A stretch of DNA of 64,000 bases, taken from NCBI RefSeq assembly GCF_014199195.1, contig NZ_JACIJE010000007.1:186001-250000 (forward strand). The letters are read 5' to 3'. The translations under genes and the position numbers were made by a program. Shown one piece after another: positions 62,461 through 64,000 of this stretch. This DNA comes from Neoroseomonas alkaliterrae (GTDB lineage: Bacteria; Pseudomonadota; Alphaproteobacteria; Acetobacterales; Acetobacteraceae). Numbering within the stretch: the stretch's first letter is position 1; each line of letters starts with the position of its first letter. The notes beneath the pieces were generated by a model. The model ran no database searches. It was not told the origin of the DNA and saw only the letters and a list, made by a program, of their open reading frames with translations.

Positions 62461-63918
62461 ATGGCCGGATACGATCTCGCGGTGCGCGGCGGCCAGGTGG
62501 CGACCGGCTTCGGCACCACGCGCTGCGACATCGGCGTGAAGGACGGCCGCATCGTCGCCATCGCCGAGCGCATCACGGACGCCGCGCGGGCGATCGAGGC
62601 CGACGGCCTGCTCGTCCTGCCCGGCGGCGTGGACAGCCATTGCCACATCGAGGAACCGCAGCCCGGCGGGGGCGCCAACGAGGAGACCTTTGCCACCGCC
62701 TCCGCCGCCGCCTTCGCGGGCGGGACCACCTCGGTCGTCTGCTTCATCCCGCAATGGAAGGGCCACGGCGTCTGGGAGCGCTACGTGGATTACCGCGCCC
62801 GTGCCGCGCGCGGGATGCTGGACCATTCCTTCCACCAGATCATCAGCGACCCGACCGACGCGGTGATGGAGCAGGAGGTGCCGCGCGTGGTCGCCGAGGG
62901 CGTGCGCAGCCTCAAGGTCTTCCTCACCTACGAGCCGCTGCACCTCGACGATGCGCAGTACCTGCGCGTGCTCACCAAGGCGCGCGAACTCGGCTGCCTG
63001 GTGACCGTGCATTGCGAGAACTACGCGGCGATCAACTGGCGCACGGCCGAATTGCTGAAGCACGGCATGGCCGCGCCGAAATACCACGCCTGGGCGCGCC
63101 CGCCGGTGGTCGAGCGGGAGGCGACGCACCGCGCCATCGCGCTCGCCGAACTCGTGGACCAGCCGATCCAGGTCTTCCACGTCAGTTGCGCCGAGGCCGC
63201 CGAGGAGATCGCCCGCGCCCAGGCCCGCGGGGTGAAGGTGTGGGGGGAGACCTGCCCGCAATACGTGACCCTGACCGCCGCCGACATCGACCGCCCCGGC
63301 TTCGAGGGTGCGAAGTTCATGTGCAGCCCCGCCCCGCGCACGCGCGAGGAACACGCCCGCATCTGGGAGATGATCCGCCGCGGCACGCTCGACGTCATCT
63401 CCTCGGACCACTGCGCCTTCTCGTATGAGGGCGACCGCGGCAAGCGCCAGAACGGCGCGGATGCCGTGTTCCGCGACATCCCGAACGGCATCCCCGGCTT
63501 CGCCGCGCGCCTGCCCATCATCTTCAGCGAGGGCGTCTCGAAGGGCCGCATCAGCCTCGACGATTTCGTGCGCCTGACCAGCACCAACCCCGCGCGGCTG
63601 ATGGGCCTTGCCCCGCGCAAGGGGATGATCGCGGTCGGCGCCGATGCCGACCTCGCGCTGTGGGATCCGGCGAAGAAGGTCACGCTGACCAACGCGCTGA
63701 TGCAGCACGCGGTGGACTACACGCCCTATGAGGGGATGGAGGTCACCGGCTGGCCCGTCGCCACCATCCGCCGCGGCGAGGTGGTGATGCGCGACGGCAA
63801 GGTGCAGGCCGAACCCGGCACCGGCCGCTTCCTGCCGCGCGGGCCCTACGACCTGATCCGCCCGCGCGGCATCACGCCGGACGGCTTCGACCCCGCGCCG
63901 CCTCCGGCCGTCAGGTGA
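62461..63918 (+). CDS. hydA: Dihydropyrimidinase (D-hydantoinase family)
   Basis: A 485-residue amidohydrolase. Zinc motif H-x-H is in D-S-H-C-H-I-E; the carboxylated lysine is in V-R-S-L-K-V-F-L-T-Y. Other ligands are T-V-H-C-E-N, V-F-H-V-S-C and the final Asp in I-S-S-D-H-C-A-F. Length fits the family (about 460-490). It hydrolyses dihydropyrimidines or hydantoins to N-carbamoyl-β-amino acids, part of reductive pyrimidine breakdown. No other pyrimidine-breakdown gene is seen in the window. Its last eight bases overlap a convergent frame. Confidence 0.9.
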   Translation: MAGYDLAVRGGQVATGFGTTRCDIGVKDGRIVAIAERITDAARAIEADGLLVLPGGVDSHCHIEEPQPGGGANEETFATASAAAFAGGTTSVVCFIPQWKGHGVWERYVDYRARAARGMLDHSFHQIISDPTDAVMEQEVPRVVAEGVRSLKVFLTYEPLHLDDAQYLRVLTKARELGCLVTVHCENYAAINWRTAELLKHGMAAPKYHAWARPPVVEREATHRAIALAELVDQPIQVFHVSCAEAAEEIARAQARGVKVWGETCPQYVTLTAADIDRPGFEGAKFMCSPAPRTREEHARIWEMIRRGTLDVISSDHCAFSYEGDRGKRQNGADAVFRDIPNGIPGFAARLPIIFSEGVSKGRISLDDFVRLTSTNPARLMGLAPRKGMIAVGADADLALWDPAKKVTLTNALMQHAVDYTPYEGMEVTGWPVATIRRGEVVMRDGKVQAEPGTGRFLPRGPYDLIRPRGITPDGFDPAPPPAVR

Positions 63919-64000
63919 TGGCGTAGCCCACCGCCCAGAGCCCCGTCGCGTCGAGATCGAGCGCCGTCAGGTCGGTCACCGGCTCGGCAAGCAGCGTGAG
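63911..64000 (-). CDS. C-terminal end of a convergent gene cut by the window
   Basis: A minus-strand frame open to the right edge ends at a TGA at 63911. The visible 29 residues end with A-V-G-Y-A-I-T. It overlaps the end of hydA by eight bases. Too short to identify; it may not be a gene. Confidence 0.35.
   Translation of the reverse strand, partial: LTLLAEPVTDLTALDLDATGLWAVGYAIT

Overview
The window is very GC-rich DNA with overlapping operons and frequent GTG starts. Its gene content (potFGHI, aatA, hemN, an Agrobacterium-like imp-type T6SS, hydA) suggests an alphaproteobacterium, most likely an Acetobacteraceae/Rhodospirillales member. That placement is inference, because no rRNA or phylogenetic marker is present.

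Layout. (1) 1-4239: the distal tail/fibre end of a prophage on the minus strand (lysozyme-like protein cut by the window edge, a small tail protein, a pectate-lyase-type tailspike, a fibre-associated protein), with one small exported protein on the plus strand. (2) 4486-8235: a tightly overlapping potFGHI-type polyamine ABC importer. It is followed by an aspartate aminotransferase (8318-9520) and, on the minus strand, hemN (9536-10885). (3) 11062-41617: a nearly complete type VI secretion cluster in three transcription blocks. Block A (+): vgrG, a small conserved gene, tagH (FHA), tssK, tssL, tssM, tagF, pppA. Block B (-): clpV and three different hcp genes. Block C (+): tssA, tssB, two tandem tssC genes, tagJ, tssE, tssF, tssG, then a SAM methyltransferase, an OmpA-domain protein and a membrane-anchored HEIGH-motif protein. 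(4) 41862-60615 (-): tpsB, a giant tpsA, a TPR-CHAT lipoprotein, a transmembrane Ser/Thr kinase (PpkA-like) and a dienelactone hydrolase. (5) 61040-64000: a cytochrome P450, a dihydropyrimidinase and the tail of a converging gene.

How the genes fit together. The T6SS has a sheath (TssB, TssC, TssC2), tube (three Hcp), spike (VgrG with a long 9-residue GD repeat), baseplate (TssE, F, G, K, A), membrane complex (TssL, TssM, no TssJ seen) and ClpV/TagJ recycling. It also has a full threonine-phosphorylation switch: kinase, PppA, TagH and TagF. TssL starts with a D-R-T-V-V motif near Thr15, where the Agrobacterium TssL phosphosite is known to lie. Similar D-A-T-[VI] motifs occur in the cytoplasmic part of the kinase and at the N-terminus of the HEIGH-motif protein. 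This suggests that one FHA reader may connect all three.

The most unusual parts are: the HEIGH-motif membrane protein and the methyltransferase attached to the T6SS operon; the tpsB-tpsA-CHAT lipoprotein-kinase arrangement; the three dissimilar Hcps with a strong hairpin between two of them; and a 128-bp-period intergenic repeat flanking a long palindrome at 41624-41827. No tRNA, rRNA, CRISPR array, insertion sequence, PAAR gene or recognisable effector/immunity pair was seen.
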